Assembly (NCBI RefSeq): GCF_019856455.1
Contig: NZ_CP082205.1
Location: 1,488,001 to 1,552,000, forward strand
DNA: 64,000 nucleotides
Source of the DNA: Streptococcus suis
GTDB taxonomy: Bacteria; Bacillota; Bacilli; Lactobacillales; Streptococcaceae
Reading direction: 5' to 3'
Position 1 is the first letter of the stretch; each line of letters begins with the position of its first letter. Position numbers and translations under genes: made by a program. Positions 7,631 to 15,280 of this stretch are shown here, piece after piece. The notes under the pieces are model-generated. The model made no database searches. It was not told the DNA's origin and saw only the letters and a program-made list of their open reading frames with translations.

Positions 7631-8464
7631 CTAAAATATCCCTGCAATCAAATCATCTAAATTGATGACACGGTCCAGGGTTCGCTTACTGCGGCAGTAG
7701 TCACAATTTCCGCAACCTTTCGGTTTGATTTCGCCTGCAATAATACCCGCAACACGTTCGACGTTATTTTCGAAGAATTGCAGACCTTCATCCAAGCGAT
7801 ATTGCGGTAAATCGACAAGCATTTTATCAGGCACATCTTCTTTACTGACAGCTACAACGAACGGAACGAAATTTGGATAGCCCATTTGTCGCAACAATTC
7901 CTGATACAGCCCCAGCTGGACATCGTAGCGAAAACCTAAAATGTTAGCAGCAGCTCCAGGCATTTTCTTTCGTTCCACGTCAGACCATTCAAGACCACGG
8001 ATAGTCTTCATAGTTTTCAGATCCGCAAAATAGCCCTCAGTCAAGTTGATACTATCCACCTTACCCTTGACCTTGATACCGAAGATTTCGCCTTCTAAAA
8101 TCATCTCCTTGCGGACATCATCGCCTGGAGCACCACGGTAAAGTCCCAAGAATTTCTTATCATCTTTCAGAGCATCTATCATGTTCTGGGCGACTTGGAA
8201 CTCTTTCTTCAGCTCGCCCTTGGTCGCACCACGACTCGAAATCAGCCGAGATTTGTTGGCGTCAACAAACTTAGCGTGAGCTTCTTCACTCTCAAAATAA
8301 CTATGCACATAATTGCCAACGAGCAAGGCGGTATCATCACGCTTGTCCGTCCACTCCTTATCGTCAATAGCCTTAGCTTTCGCTTCGCAGTCCATATAAG
8401 CCTTAAAGCGAGAATTTGAAAGCCATTGACGGTCTTGGTAGTAATTTTCTTCAGTCAAACTCAT
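7631..8464 (-). CDS. PD-(D/E)XK-like phage nuclease (DUF3799-type)
   Basis: A probable single-strand recombination or exonuclease partner of RecT. The 277-residue protein starts with the LSNSRFKAYMDCEAKA block common to the family. A catalytic-type core runs from GEIFGIKVKGKVDSINLTEGYFADLKTMK (D and D-x-K, residues about 125-153), and it ends with a cysteine cluster CGNCDYC (near 250) that may bind an iron-sulfur cluster, as in AddB/RecB-like nucleases. It is coupled to a 54-residue gene upstream and lies three genes from recT. Confidence 0.8.
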   Translation of the reverse strand: MSLTEENYYQDRQWLSNSRFKAYMDCEAKAKAIDDKEWTDKRDDTALLVGNYVHSYFESEEAHAKFVDANKSRLISSRGATKGELKKEFQVAQNMIDALKDDKKFLGLYRGAPGDDVRKEMILEGEIFGIKVKGKVDSINLTEGYFADLKTMKTIRGLEWSDVERKKMPGAAANILGFRYDVQLGLYQELLRQMGYPNFVPFVVAVSKEDVPDKMLVDLPQYRLDEGLQFFENNVERVAGIIAGEIKPKGCGNCDYCRSKRTLDRVINLDDLIAGIF

Positions 8465-8625
8465 ACTTCCACTTCTCCTTTATAGTACACTTCTACCTTA
8501 TACCTTTCTGCTACTTGACGACACTTATTTTCATAAAATTCAATTGCTTCTTCTTCGGTATCAAATAACCATTCACCGTCTGGATAGGTATCAAAATATT
8601 GTTGCACTTTAAATTTTTTTGCCAT
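8461..8625 (-). CDS. Small hypothetical phage protein (54 aa)
   Basis: A short frame starts MAKKFKVQQYFDTYPDGEWL and ends VYYKGEVEV. It overlaps the nuclease gene start by ATGA and its own ATG touches the stop of the DUF1351 gene, so it is sandwiched with coupling on both sides. Compact alpha/beta composition, no recognised family. Confidence 0.6.
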   Translation of the reverse strand: MAKKFKVQQYFDTYPDGEWLFDTEEEAIEFYENKCRQVAERYKVEVYYKGEVEV

Positions 8626-9833
8626 TACAATTTCATCCATTCTCCTAATTTCTCAACAACTATCCCATGCTGTTCATACAAACCACCCTTACCACCGAAT
8701 AACTTAGCGGTTTCTCCGTCTGGGAAAGTAACTCTGAAATCACCTTGCCATTTAACCACCTTCTTATTCAGCTCTATTTTGTCCTCTGACGCGTTTTTCT
8801 GTTCGGAGGTATATTTACCCTCGGACATATTTTCTCGTTGAATTTCGTCAGAATTTGGGCGATTTTGAGCATTTCCGCTAATAGCTCCACGTTGAGCTAG
8901 AAATTCCTGCTCCATTCGGTCCTGCTCTTCTTGCCATTTTCTTGCGTCATTGACAAGTTCTTCATGGACTGCTAGTGCAGATACCCCTGAATTGAGCATA
9001 TCGGCATACTTCTTCGGATCTAGTCCCTTGCTTTCTGCAATAGCAGTCATCTCTTCGATCCGTTTTGCCAGTTGTTGCTTGCGCCTAACTTCTTCACGAG
9101 TCTTATCAGCCAAGGCTTTATCATCAGCGATTGCCTGCAAGATGTCAGCCAAGCTTGCTCCTTGTTCAAAATTACGTACGTAAGGGGCTGGACCAAAGTC
9201 TGCTTTGGCGGCTGCTTCAGTAATTTTGATTAGTGCTGACTCATATTCTTTCTTCTTGGCCACTTCTTCCTCTACCAAGCTGGCAACCATATTGACTGTG
9301 GCTTTATTGGGACGAACATTGTCAGCCATAAAGCATGTCTTCTTAGAAAACTCATCAAAATACTTGCTGAACAAACGGATGTCAACGTCTTTTCCCGTGC
9401 TTGCAATAGCTTTCTGGAATAGTCCCTCAATGGTTTTGGCGCGTTTAAGTCGTTCCTGTTCTTCAAACGCCTTCACACCTTCGTCAATCGACTTGCCGAT
9501 TTTGACAATTGGTTCCAACAAGCCGTCCACCCAAGCCTTGACTTCGTCGATGGGCTTGTTGTAATCTGCCAGTTTCTCCTTAACAGCTGACTTGACCTTC
9601 TTCTGCAGGTTGTTTAACTCAGCTCGGACCTTGGCATCGTCTTCAAACGTTTCTGCCGTGACAGTGTAGTTCTTGTATTTTTCAACGTATCCAGTAAGTG
9701 CCTGCTCCAACAAATCCTTGCCCACGATAGTGATTTGGGCTGGTGTGAATTCAAAGTCAAAATCTAATACTGTCGCAGTCGGAACTGGCGCCATACTTTC
9801 CAGATTGTCAAATAGAGATAGTTCTTCAGACAT
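8625..9833 (-). CDS. DUF1351 phage protein
   Basis: A 402-residue, highly helical protein with long charged, probably coiled-coil stretches (residues about 35-130 and 195-310). The N-terminal half matches my memory of the DUF1351 family, which sits next to recT-type genes in streptococcal phages. A role in recombination or replication is inferred from that linkage. The C-terminal 70 residues are low-complexity then globular. It abuts recT with a 1-nt overlap. Confidence 0.7.
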   Translation of the reverse strand: MSEELSLFDNLESMAPVPTATVLDFDFEFTPAQITIVGKDLLEQALTGYVEKYKNYTVTAETFEDDAKVRAELNNLQKKVKSAVKEKLADYNKPIDEVKAWVDGLLEPIVKIGKSIDEGVKAFEEQERLKRAKTIEGLFQKAIASTGKDVDIRLFSKYFDEFSKKTCFMADNVRPNKATVNMVASLVEEEVAKKKEYESALIKITEAAAKADFGPAPYVRNFEQGASLADILQAIADDKALADKTREEVRRKQQLAKRIEEMTAIAESKGLDPKKYADMLNSGVSALAVHEELVNDARKWQEEQDRMEQEFLAQRGAISGNAQNRPNSDEIQRENMSEGKYTSEQKNASEDKIELNKKVVKWQGDFRVTFPDGETAKLFGGKGGLYEQHGIVVEKLGEWMKL

Positions 9834-10744
9834 TAGAACGGTTCCTCCTCATCTAAGATTTCGCCCGTTTCGGCATCGATGACCTGCTTGGTTGTTTCCA
9901 TTTTGGAAATATCCACTCCTGCTTCTTCAACAGTTTCCGCTTCGGAAATAGTTGCATCTTCTGCAGGTTCTTCAGCGACAATCTTGCCGGTCATCTTATC
10001 CAGGATATCCTGCCCAGCTGATTGAACCGGCTCTGCTTCTTTGATTTGACGATTGTCATCGAATTCATTTTCAGTTGTCCGGTTAACAGCTTCAATCAAG
10101 ATATCACTATCGTCCGACGTATTGAAGAATTGTTTGGCTGCACGATTGATAACAGTACGTTTTGCCATTTCTTGAGGGAAGGCATTTTGGACAGATTTAT
10201 TTTTCGACTGTTGCCAGCTGCGATCAATCTCTTTCTTGGTCATGACTGTCAAAATTCGCTCACCATCCACTTTTTCAATGATGCAGTAAGCACCGATAAT
10301 TGCGTTATCTTGGTTGGTCCAATCTGTTTCGTGGCTTTCAAGAACCTTGCGCCCATTGTCATTGCGAATTTTAAGCACATCCCCTTCAAAGACCACCTCT
10401 GCCCAAATATCTTTCACGTTGGACAGTTGTTTGACAACCTTCATAGTCCCAAAGTAGGACCGTGTCATTTTTAATGTACTCTCATATGGAATGAAGTAAC
10501 ATTGGGTCTTTGCTGGACTTAACCCTTGAACAACCATGTCAAGCAAGGCATTGGCAATACTTTCTTTTGAACACTTTTCAAGCAAGTTCCCACTTGGGCT
10601 GTTGGTTATGGCAAAAAATGCTGACTTCAAAGCATTTGCCGGTGCGTAGTTTGGTGCTACTACCAAGCCTTCGTTCTGCATCTGCGACACTTTCGCATTC
10701 ACGGCATCTGTAATATCTTTTTGAATAACTGCAAGATTACTCAT
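9833..10744 (-). CDS. recT: RecT-family single-strand annealing protein
   Basis: A phage recombinase that anneals complementary single strands. The 303-residue form starts MSNLAVIQKD after a GAGGAG ribosome site, so I prefer 10744 to the longer frame. Family features are NALKSAFFAI, the AKTQCYFIPY segment, TRSYFGTMKVVKQL and a C-terminal conserved block ending MAKRTVINRAAKQFFN. The tail of about 75 residues is acidic, as usual for RecT proteins. Confidence 0.92.
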   Translation of the reverse strand: MSNLAVIQKDITDAVNAKVSQMQNEGLVVAPNYAPANALKSAFFAITNSPSGNLLEKCSKESIANALLDMVVQGLSPAKTQCYFIPYESTLKMTRSYFGTMKVVKQLSNVKDIWAEVVFEGDVLKIRNDNGRKVLESHETDWTNQDNAIIGAYCIIEKVDGERILTVMTKKEIDRSWQQSKNKSVQNAFPQEMAKRTVINRAAKQFFNTSDDSDILIEAVNRTTENEFDDNRQIKEAEPVQSAGQDILDKMTGKIVAEEPAEDATISEAETVEEAGVDISKMETTKQVIDAETGEILDEEEPF

Positions 10745-10920
10745 TTCTTTCTCCTCTTCGTCTTTTTCAAATTCCAATATTCACGCTCTAAGCGTTTATT
10801 TTCTCGTTTCAGGGCAAGTATCAAGTCCTGTTGTTCGTTGATAATCTCGCCCAGCTCTCGGCCCAGGTGGAAATAATCACACCTCAGCCGTCGGATTGTA
10901 TCTAGTAATTCCTCTGTCAT
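10741..10920 (-). CDS. Small coiled-coil phage protein
   Basis: A 59-residue protein starting MTEELLDTIRRLRCDYFHLG with a leucine-heptad coiled coil and a lysine/arginine-rich end. The start at 10920 leaves a GGGG-containing ribosome site and a 1-nt overlap with the upstream small gene. It overlaps recT by 4 nt. Function unknown. Confidence 0.5.
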   Translation of the reverse strand: MTEELLDTIRRLRCDYFHLGRELGEIINEQQDLILALKRENKRLEREYWNLKKTKRRKK

Positions 10921-11048
10921 TATGCATCCCCTACATAAATCCATTGACCGCCTCTGAACACCCATTCATCAGGATCATGCACCTGTCTCGGTTCCTCAGG
11001 TTGTAGATAGTCACGGTCATAGTCAAACCATGGGTAAGTACCGTCCAT
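10920..11048 (-). CDS. Small acidic phage protein (42 aa)
   Basis: A frame beginning MDGTYPWFDYDRDYLQPEEP and ending GGQWIYVGDA. It is preceded by an AGGAGG ribosome site just beyond the upstream small gene and its stop touches the next start. Rich in D, Y and W. No family recognised. Confidence 0.5.
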   Translation of the reverse strand: MDGTYPWFDYDRDYLQPEEPRQVHDPDEWVFRGGQWIYVGDA

Positions 11049-11058
11049 GTCGCACCTC

Positions 11059-11199
11059 CTAGGCCACATACTTTCTACCTAGCTCTCTGACAAGGCGGAT
11101 ATCCCCTGCTTTATCAGCTAGACCTGTATCCAGCAGCTTTTCCTTCTCTCCTGCCGTGGCACGTTGCCAGACAAGATTTTCACGCTCTCTCAATTTCAT
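11059..11199 (-). CDS. Small basic phage protein (46 aa)
   Basis: A frame beginning MKLRERENLVWQRATAGEKE and ending LVRELGRKYVA, with an AGGAGG ribosome site 5-6 nt upstream. It is compact, helical and charged. It continues the chain of tightly spaced early genes. Confidence 0.5.
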   Translation of the reverse strand: MKLRERENLVWQRATAGEKEKLLDTGLADKAGDIRLVRELGRKYVA

Positions 11200-11227
11200 A
11201 GCGACCTCCTAAACAACCTGACACTTA

Positions 11228-11563
11228 TTAGTCTTCTTCCAAAATATCAGAAAGCATTTTTTCAAAAAACGTTCCAACTGTATCATCAGCATCTTTGACT
11301 GGTTCAGCTGGCTCTTGCCCGTCCAAAGTTGTCAAGGTATATTCTGCCTGCACCTTTATTAGTTCAGCATCGAACATCTTTGTCATTGCTAAGTATTGCT
11401 CATTATCCTCACCATAAAAGTACTTTTCCGGGATTGTCAAAGCCTCGTTAATAGCACTAACCCAATCTGCCGAATATGCCAAAACCCGTGGATTGTTTTC
11501 GAACCCAGCTAAGTAGTCCCCTTCTTTATCTCGCAATACGATAAATGTGTTATTTTGTTTCAT
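11228..11563 (-). CDS. Hypothetical acidic phage protein
   Basis: A 111-residue protein with a strong AGGAGG ribosome site. The N-terminal half (MKQNNTFIVLRDKEGDYLAGFENN...) resembles a small beta fold and the C-terminus is very acidic. No named domain. It is the first gene downstream of the AT-rich, repeat-containing region. Confidence 0.55.
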   Translation of the reverse strand: MKQNNTFIVLRDKEGDYLAGFENNPRVLAYSADWVSAINEALTIPEKYFYGEDNEQYLAMTKMFDAELIKVQAEYTLTTLDGQEPAEPVKDADDTVGTFFEKMLSDILEED

Positions 11564-11580
11564 GATTTTCCTCCTGTGGA

Positions 11581-11824
11581 TAACTCTTGTGAAATCCCTA
11601 TATATATTATTTATAATAACGATTAGTTTGTTTTTAAGTTAGTTAGAGGCTTTAGCCTCTTATTGTTTATTAGTGGGCGATAGCCCCTAGATTATTATTA
11701 AGTTAGTTATTATTTTTATTTAGTTATTATTAGTGTCGGGTTTTTCAACTTTTGAACTATTCAACTTCCGTAAAGTTCAACTTTTGAACTATTCAACTTC
11801 CGTAAAGTCAGTAAGTTGTAAAAA
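11581..11824. other. AT-rich prophage region, candidate replication origin
   Basis: This 244-bp gap is strongly AT-rich, with several AAGTTAGTTA/TTATTATTA runs and short GC-richer palindromic patches (GAGGCTTTAGCCTC, GGGCGATAGCCCC). Its end next to the replication gene holds two perfect tandem 32-bp repeats. AT-richness plus iteron-like repeats beside a replication protein is the usual layout of a theta-type phage origin. The origin role is an inference. Confidence 0.45.
11744..11807. repeat. Two perfect tandem 32-bp repeats (iteron-like)
   Basis: Copies lie at 11744-11775 and 11776-11807. Each contains TTCAACTTTTGAAC, itself with a partial dyad (TTCAA...TTGAA), followed by TTCAACTTCCGTAAAG. 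They directly adjoin the stop end of the replication-protein gene. Confidence 0.85.
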
Positions 11825-12190
11825 TCACTCTGGCGATTCACTTGTGGATAACTCGTCATCGACCTTTTCTTTCCAATACTCCCAATAGCTATCTGTGATA
11901 GGGATGTCGGAAACTAAAGGAAGATTCTGAACACCTTTTCTACGACCAAGACTTTTTTGATATATCCGGATATACCCTGCATCTTTTAATTCATCATATG
12001 CTGTTCTATGGGCATCACGCCCATTCTTCGAACGTTTAGAAAGTTCATCGATGTAAGGTTTCCAGGTGTCTTTGTTTGACATCAACACAAATAATAACCC
12101 TTTAGCTTGTAAACTAAGTTCGCTGTTTTGAGCAGAATGATTATTCAACTGCGTATAGTTTTTATGGATATTCCTGACAAGGTGCTGCAT
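11825..12190 (-). CDS. Winged-helix phage replication protein
   Basis: A 121-residue protein with the pattern of the N-terminal winged helix of phage replisome organisers: LSLQAKGLLFVLMSN, DELSKRSKNGRDAHRTAYDELKDAGYIRIYQ (residues about 27-80). It has only this DNA-binding part and lacks a DnaD-like C-terminal domain, so it is short for an initiator. Proximity to the tandem 32-bp repeats suggests it binds them. Confidence 0.65.
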   Translation of the reverse strand: MQHLVRNIHKNYTQLNNHSAQNSELSLQAKGLLFVLMSNKDTWKPYIDELSKRSKNGRDAHRTAYDELKDAGYIRIYQKSLGRRKGVQNLPLVSDIPITDSYWEYWKEKVDDELSTSESPE

Positions 12191-12242
12191 AAGCCATAAC
12201 CATTCCTCCTAAACTTCAACAATTCCTCGCCGAAGCGTGTTA

Positions 12243-12368
12243 TCAATCGCTGTCATGTTCGTCATATTCTAAAATCCTTTCTACATCTTCAAGATGTTCG
12301 ATATCGCCAGTTCGAAGAAAACGGTCATATGATTGAGCAATTAATTCCAATCTAACCAGACTTGTCAT
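12243..12368 (-). CDS. Small acidic phage protein (41 aa)
   Basis: A frame beginning MTSLVRLELIAQSYDRFLRT and ending YDEHDSD. It overlaps the upstream coiled-coil gene by 4 nt (ATGA). Helical and acidic; unrecognised. Confidence 0.45.
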   Translation of the reverse strand: MTSLVRLELIAQSYDRFLRTGDIEHLEDVERILEYDEHDSD

Positions 12369-12559
12369 CTTTCTAAAATCCTCCTCAACCGTTCATTTTC
12401 ATCCCTTAATCGCTGATTTTCAATACGGTATTCGTTCCGTTGTTCAGCGATTTCACGGACCATATCATGCAATAATTGATTTTCCTGCTCTAGCGTGTAA
12501 AGCGGACGTGGGATAGCAGGTTTTTCTTGTTTTAAAAAATTAACCAACCATTTCTGCAT
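12365..12559 (-). CDS. Small coiled-coil phage protein
   Basis: A 64-residue protein whose second half (ENQLLHDMVREIAEQRNEYR onward) is an uninterrupted coiled coil. It overlaps the upstream gene by 20 nt. Function unknown. Confidence 0.5.
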   Translation of the reverse strand: MQKWLVNFLKQEKPAIPRPLYTLEQENQLLHDMVREIAEQRNEYRIENQRLRDENERLRRILER

Positions 12560-12797
12560 ATCTTTTCCACTCCTTATCCACCTGCTGAGCGTCTCTCTTT
12601 AGCCCGTTACGAGCTTTTTCAATGTCGCAGGTACTCTGATACCCCATGCCCGCTTTAAAGCCGTACAGGTAATCTCTGCGCCGAATTTCTTCAAATTCTT
12701 CACGCATTCGCTTTTTCTCAATCTTCCGCTGTTCCACAACACCTACTGTCAATATTGGCACTGCGAACAGCCCAAATGTTAAAATTGCTTCTGTCAT
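12540..12797 (-). CDS. Small membrane-anchored phage protein
   Basis: An 85-residue protein with one N-terminal hydrophobic segment (residues about 3-21) followed by a charged helical cytoplasmic part. Not recognised; early-operon position. Confidence 0.5.
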   Translation of the reverse strand: MTEAILTFGLFAVPILTVGVVEQRKIEKKRMREEFEEIRRRDYLYGFKAGMGYQSTCDIEKARNGLKRDAQQVDKEWKRYAEMVG

Positions 12798-12837
12798 AAA
12801 TTATTTCCTCGTTTCAGACCTTGTCCAGATTGGTCTT

Positions 12838-13092
12838 TTAGTCTTTTTCGCTAAGCCAAATTTTAATAGCTCTTTTCTTCCATTTTGTTCCCTCTTGTTC
12901 TTTAGGGAAATTCGGTAATTTTCTGTATTTATCAAAGACGGTCCCGTCTACCTTTAGAAATCTGATGCAATCCTTTCGGTTCATCATTTCTGGGAAACCA
13001 TCGTCGTTGTCCTTTTCTAGTAAAATCTCGTTTACAACGTCTCTTATTATCGATTTTATCCATTCGGACAAGTCAACAAATATCTTGTCCAT
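12838..13092 (-). CDS. DUF771/excisionase-like DNA-binding phage protein
   Basis: An 84-residue protein that fits the DUF771 pattern: a helical N-terminus, then MMNRKDCIRFLKVDGTVFDKYRKLPNFPKE (residues about 35-64), an excisionase-like winged helix, and a basic KWKKRAIKIWL end. These proteins follow cro in streptococcal phages and probably act as regulators or excisionase-like factors. Its own -10-like TATAAT lies just upstream near 13110. Confidence 0.65.
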   Translation of the reverse strand: MDKIFVDLSEWIKSIIRDVVNEILLEKDNDDGFPEMMNRKDCIRFLKVDGTVFDKYRKLPNFPKEQEGTKWKKRAIKIWLSEKD

Positions 13093-13136
13093 AATAGGCC
13101 TCCTATGTTATAATTTAAGTAAGTAATTTTGGTAAT

Positions 13137-13160
13137 CCACTGTTCCCGCAGTGGTTTTTT
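13137..13160 (+). terminator. Intrinsic terminator-like hairpin
   Basis: CCACTG and CAGTGG pair around a TTCCCG loop and are followed by TTTTTTG on the plus strand. No plus-strand gene ends here, so it could stop transcription opposing the early operon. Confidence 0.4.
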
Positions 13161-13263
13161 GTGTAGTAAATTTGATATAATTAAAATAAAAATGAGGTTG
13201 CCATGATAAATATAGATACTCAAATTCTACATTCCAGATAGCATTGATGATGCTATTACTGCA

Positions 13264-13530
13264 CTAACGCTTATGTCCCTCGCTCACAATCTCCTTGACA
13301 ACTGCACAAATACTATGAGACTGGATTAGTAGCTTATAAAATTCTGCAGTTACTTCTGCCAATCTAATCGCTTCATCATCAATTGGGCTATTATAGCCTT
13401 CTAGATGATGAAGTTTTTTTGTCAGCTGATCAGATAGGTGCTCAGTTTGGGCAAGGATTGATTTCTGAAGAGTTACAACCGAACTCATTAAATCCGTTTT
13501 ATATGTTGTTGGAAATCCTTTCTCTTCCAT
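13264..13530 (-). CDS. Hypothetical phage protein
   Basis: An 88-residue helical protein starting after an AAAGGAGAG ribosome site. No recognised domain. The 170 bp downstream (13093-13263) contain only a terminator-like hairpin. Confidence 0.55.
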   Translation of the reverse strand: MEEKGFPTTYKTDLMSSVVTLQKSILAQTEHLSDQLTKKLHHLEGYNSPIDDEAIRLAEVTAEFYKLLIQSHSICAVVKEIVSEGHKR

Positions 13531-13594
13531 AGGCTCTCCTTTCTAGTTTGGTTGGTCCTCCTGTGCTACAATAAAACTGAAAGGAGGTGACTTT

Positions 13595-13822
13595 ATGAAT
13601 TCAAAGCAAATTCAAATAAACTTTGATGGTGACTTTAGACAGGTTGTATTGAAATTAGCAAATACATACCAACCTAAAGAAGTTCCGGAAGATTTTAAAG
13701 CAAATAACTTGTCTGAGTTTATCCAAGTTATGTCTGCAGCAATGGCTAACGATTTTTCTTCTCAACTTCAACCGTTGCTTGCTCAGAAACTTCATGAGGT
13801 AATTCAGAAACAGTTGCCTTAA
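13595..13822 (+). CDS. Hypothetical phage protein, plus strand in the early region
   Basis: A 75-residue protein (MNSKQIQINFDGDFRQVVLK...) read against the surrounding early operon. It has its own extended -10 box (TGCTACAAT, about 13564-13572) and a perfect AAAGGAGGTGA ribosome site 5 nt before the ATG. Its 3' end overlaps the opposing gene at 13746-13880 by 77 bp. No family recognised. Confidence 0.6.
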   Translation: MNSKQIQINFDGDFRQVVLKLANTYQPKEVPEDFKANNLSEFIQVMSAAMANDFSSQLQPLLAQKLHEVIQKQLP

Positions 13823-13880
13823 TAACCTTTCCTGCTAGCCTTGTAACAATTTCAAGGTTAGCTTTTTTATCTTCTTCCAT
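13746..13880 (-). CDS. Small hypothetical phage protein (44 aa)
   Basis: A frame beginning MEEDKKANLEIVTRLAGKVI after AAAGGAGAAGGGG, a very good ribosome site; the longer frame to 13937 is less likely. Its 3' half is antisense to the end of the plus-strand gene 13595-13822. Charged and helical; unrecognised. Confidence 0.5.
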   Translation of the reverse strand: MEEDKKANLEIVTRLAGKVIKATVSELPHEVSEQATVEVEKKNR

Positions 13881-13893
13881 CCCCTTCTCCTTT

Positions 13894-14109
13894 CTACGCA
13901 GTAAACACCGCATTACCTTGTTTGTCCAAGTAGCCAACTACTGTATGGCTATTTGCGTAACCACATCGTGGGTTAACTCTAGGAAACCGCATCACTTCTT
14001 TTAAGATGAGCGTTCTTTTTTCGTTACAGTCGTAGACTGTTAGAAAACCTTTCTCTTTCAGAGAATTTGTTGTTTTATTGCGTTTTCTTATGAGTTCAAT
14101 TCCTGGCAT
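13894..14109 (-). CDS. Hypothetical basic phage protein
   Basis: A 71-residue basic protein with AGGAAGAC as ribosome site. It lies directly after the Cro-like gene, so a regulatory role is possible, but I see no helix-turn-helix. Confidence 0.5.
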   Translation of the reverse strand: MPGIELIRKRNKTTNSLKEKGFLTVYDCNEKRTLILKEVMRFPRVNPRCGYANSHTVVGYLDKQGNAVFTA

Positions 14110-14130
14110 CTTTGTCTTCCTTTCTGTTTG

Positions 14131-14358
14131 TTAGTTGGGTAGTTTCAGAAAATCCGAAACGTCATCCAAAAAAATATCGTCAACGCTGACATCTAGTGCT
14201 TTTGCTAAAGCTACCAAATTTTCGTAACTTGCTTTCCTCAAACTAGAAATATTGTTTTCGTAATTCTGAATAGTTCTAGCAGTTATGCCTGTTTCAGCTG
14301 ACAACTCTTCTTGAGTTAAGTTTCTAAACCGACGTAAAGCTCTTAGTGAGTTAGCCAT
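14131..14358 (-). CDS. Cro-like repressor
   Basis: A 75-residue XRE-family DNA-binding protein. Its helix-turn-helix runs through LRALRRFRNLTQEELSAETGITARTIQNYENN (residues about 4-35) with a short dimerisation tail. It is the first gene of the leftward early operon and is divergent from the CI-like gene, the classic lysis/lysogeny switch. A consensus promoter with an internal dyad operator lies just upstream. Confidence 0.88.
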   Translation of the reverse strand: MANSLRALRRFRNLTQEELSAETGITARTIQNYENNISSLRKASYENLVALAKALDVSVDDIFLDDVSDFLKLPN

Positions 14359-14387
14359 TCATTTCTCCTTTCTTGATTTGTAAGTCT

Positions 14388-14416
14388 ATTATACACTTCA
14401 GTTTTTCCGAAGTCAA
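14388..14416 (-). promoter_or_regulatory. Early (cro) promoter with dyad operator
   Basis: On the minus strand TTGACT (14411-14416) and TATAAT (14388-14393) are separated by 17 bp. The spacer contains a dyad CTTCGG-AAAAA-CTGAAG (14396-14412), a likely CI/Cro operator. Related TTTC-GA sequences recur to the right. Confidence 0.8.
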
Positions 14417-14458
14417 GAATTTTATTTCATTTTTTCAGAAATATTTTTCGCTTTTTGT

Positions 14459-14487
14459 TTTACTCATTTCGGATAAAGTGATATTAT
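14459..14487 (+). promoter_or_regulatory. Lysogeny (cI) promoter
   Basis: TTTACT (14459-14464) and TATTAT (14482-14487) with a 17-bp spacer that contains TTTCGGATAAAG, related to the operator half-site of the opposing promoter. It drives the CI-like repressor starting at 14520. Confidence 0.65.
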
Positions 14488-14519
14488 ATAGTAAAGAAAC
14501 ACGAAAGGAATTTCGCGAC

Positions 14520-14900
14520 ATGGCAGAAGAAAAAAATTATTTTGCTTCTAACTTAAAATTACTGAGGCAGAAATATGGAATGGAGCAGATAGATTTAGCA
14601 AATCGTCTAGGAAGAAAGAGTTCTTCTTCCGTTAGCGAATGGGAACGCGGGAAATACACCCCAAAAGCTGGTGTCTTAAATGACATTGCAAGGATTTTCG
14701 ATGTCTCTCTATCACAGTTGATGTCGTCTGATTTATCGCATCCAGCTCCCTCCCCTCACCCCACTCCCACAATCGACCTCTCAAATCTCCGCGAGCGTGT
14801 GGTCTTATTCGACGGCAAACCACTCTCGGATGAAGATGTAGAGAAAATCACCAAGATCATTGAGCTATCCTTGGAGGTTAGTGCTAGTGAAGATAGATGA
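14520..14900 (+). CDS. CI-like phage repressor
   Basis: A 126-residue regulator with an N-terminal XRE helix-turn-helix (ASNLKLLRQKYGMEQIDLANRLGRKSSSSVSEWERG, residues about 8-42), a proline-rich linker (SHPAPSPHPTPT) and a short C-terminal helix. It lacks a LexA-type autoprotease domain. The ATG at 14520 follows AAAGGAA. It overlaps the next gene, an ImmA-like protease, which suggests induction by dedicated proteolysis as in ICEBs1 ImmR/ImmA. Confidence 0.88.
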   Translation: MAEEKNYFASNLKLLRQKYGMEQIDLANRLGRKSSSSVSEWERGKYTPKAGVLNDIARIFDVSLSQLMSSDLSHPAPSPHPTPTIDLSNLRERVVLFDGKPLSDEDVEKITKIIELSLEVSASEDR

Positions 14901-15264
14901 ACTTTTAGAAGAATACAAAGTTAAATTATTTGTTTATCCAGACGATATGTGGGATAGACCTGGACTTTATTTTCCAGATTTACGAACTATCTACATATCT
15001 GCTGCACTCACTAAAGCTGAGCGAGAACGAGTAATATTGCATGAGCTTGGACACATTAATCACAATCCTGTCAACTACTCTCGATGCTTACTGCAGTATG
15101 AGAATCAAGCTGACAGATTTATGGTTAGAGAACTGCTCAAGGAATATCTTAGTAAGTACGACCCGAATGATTTTAACTGGTTGTACTTTGCAAAAACTAA
15201 CAAAATCGCAACCAGCTGGGGCGAGCGAATGATACAAGAAGAATTTTATAAATTGGTTAGTTAA
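14887..15264 (+). CDS. ImmA/IrrE-family metalloprotease
   Basis: A 125-residue zinc protease-like protein with HELGH at residues about 56-60 (RVILHELGHINHN). By analogy with ICEBs1 ImmA it should cleave the CI-like repressor encoded just upstream, triggering excision. I place the start at the GTG 14887, 9 nt after GGAGG; the frame opens earlier at 14860. It overlaps the repressor gene by 14 nt. Confidence 0.85.
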   Translation: MKIDELLEEYKVKLFVYPDDMWDRPGLYFPDLRTIYISAALTKAERERVILHELGHINHNPVNYSRCLLQYENQADRFMVRELLKEYLSKYDPNDFNWLYFAKTNKIATSWGERMIQEEFYKLVS

Positions 15265-15280
15265 TTGAAAGGAGTACATT

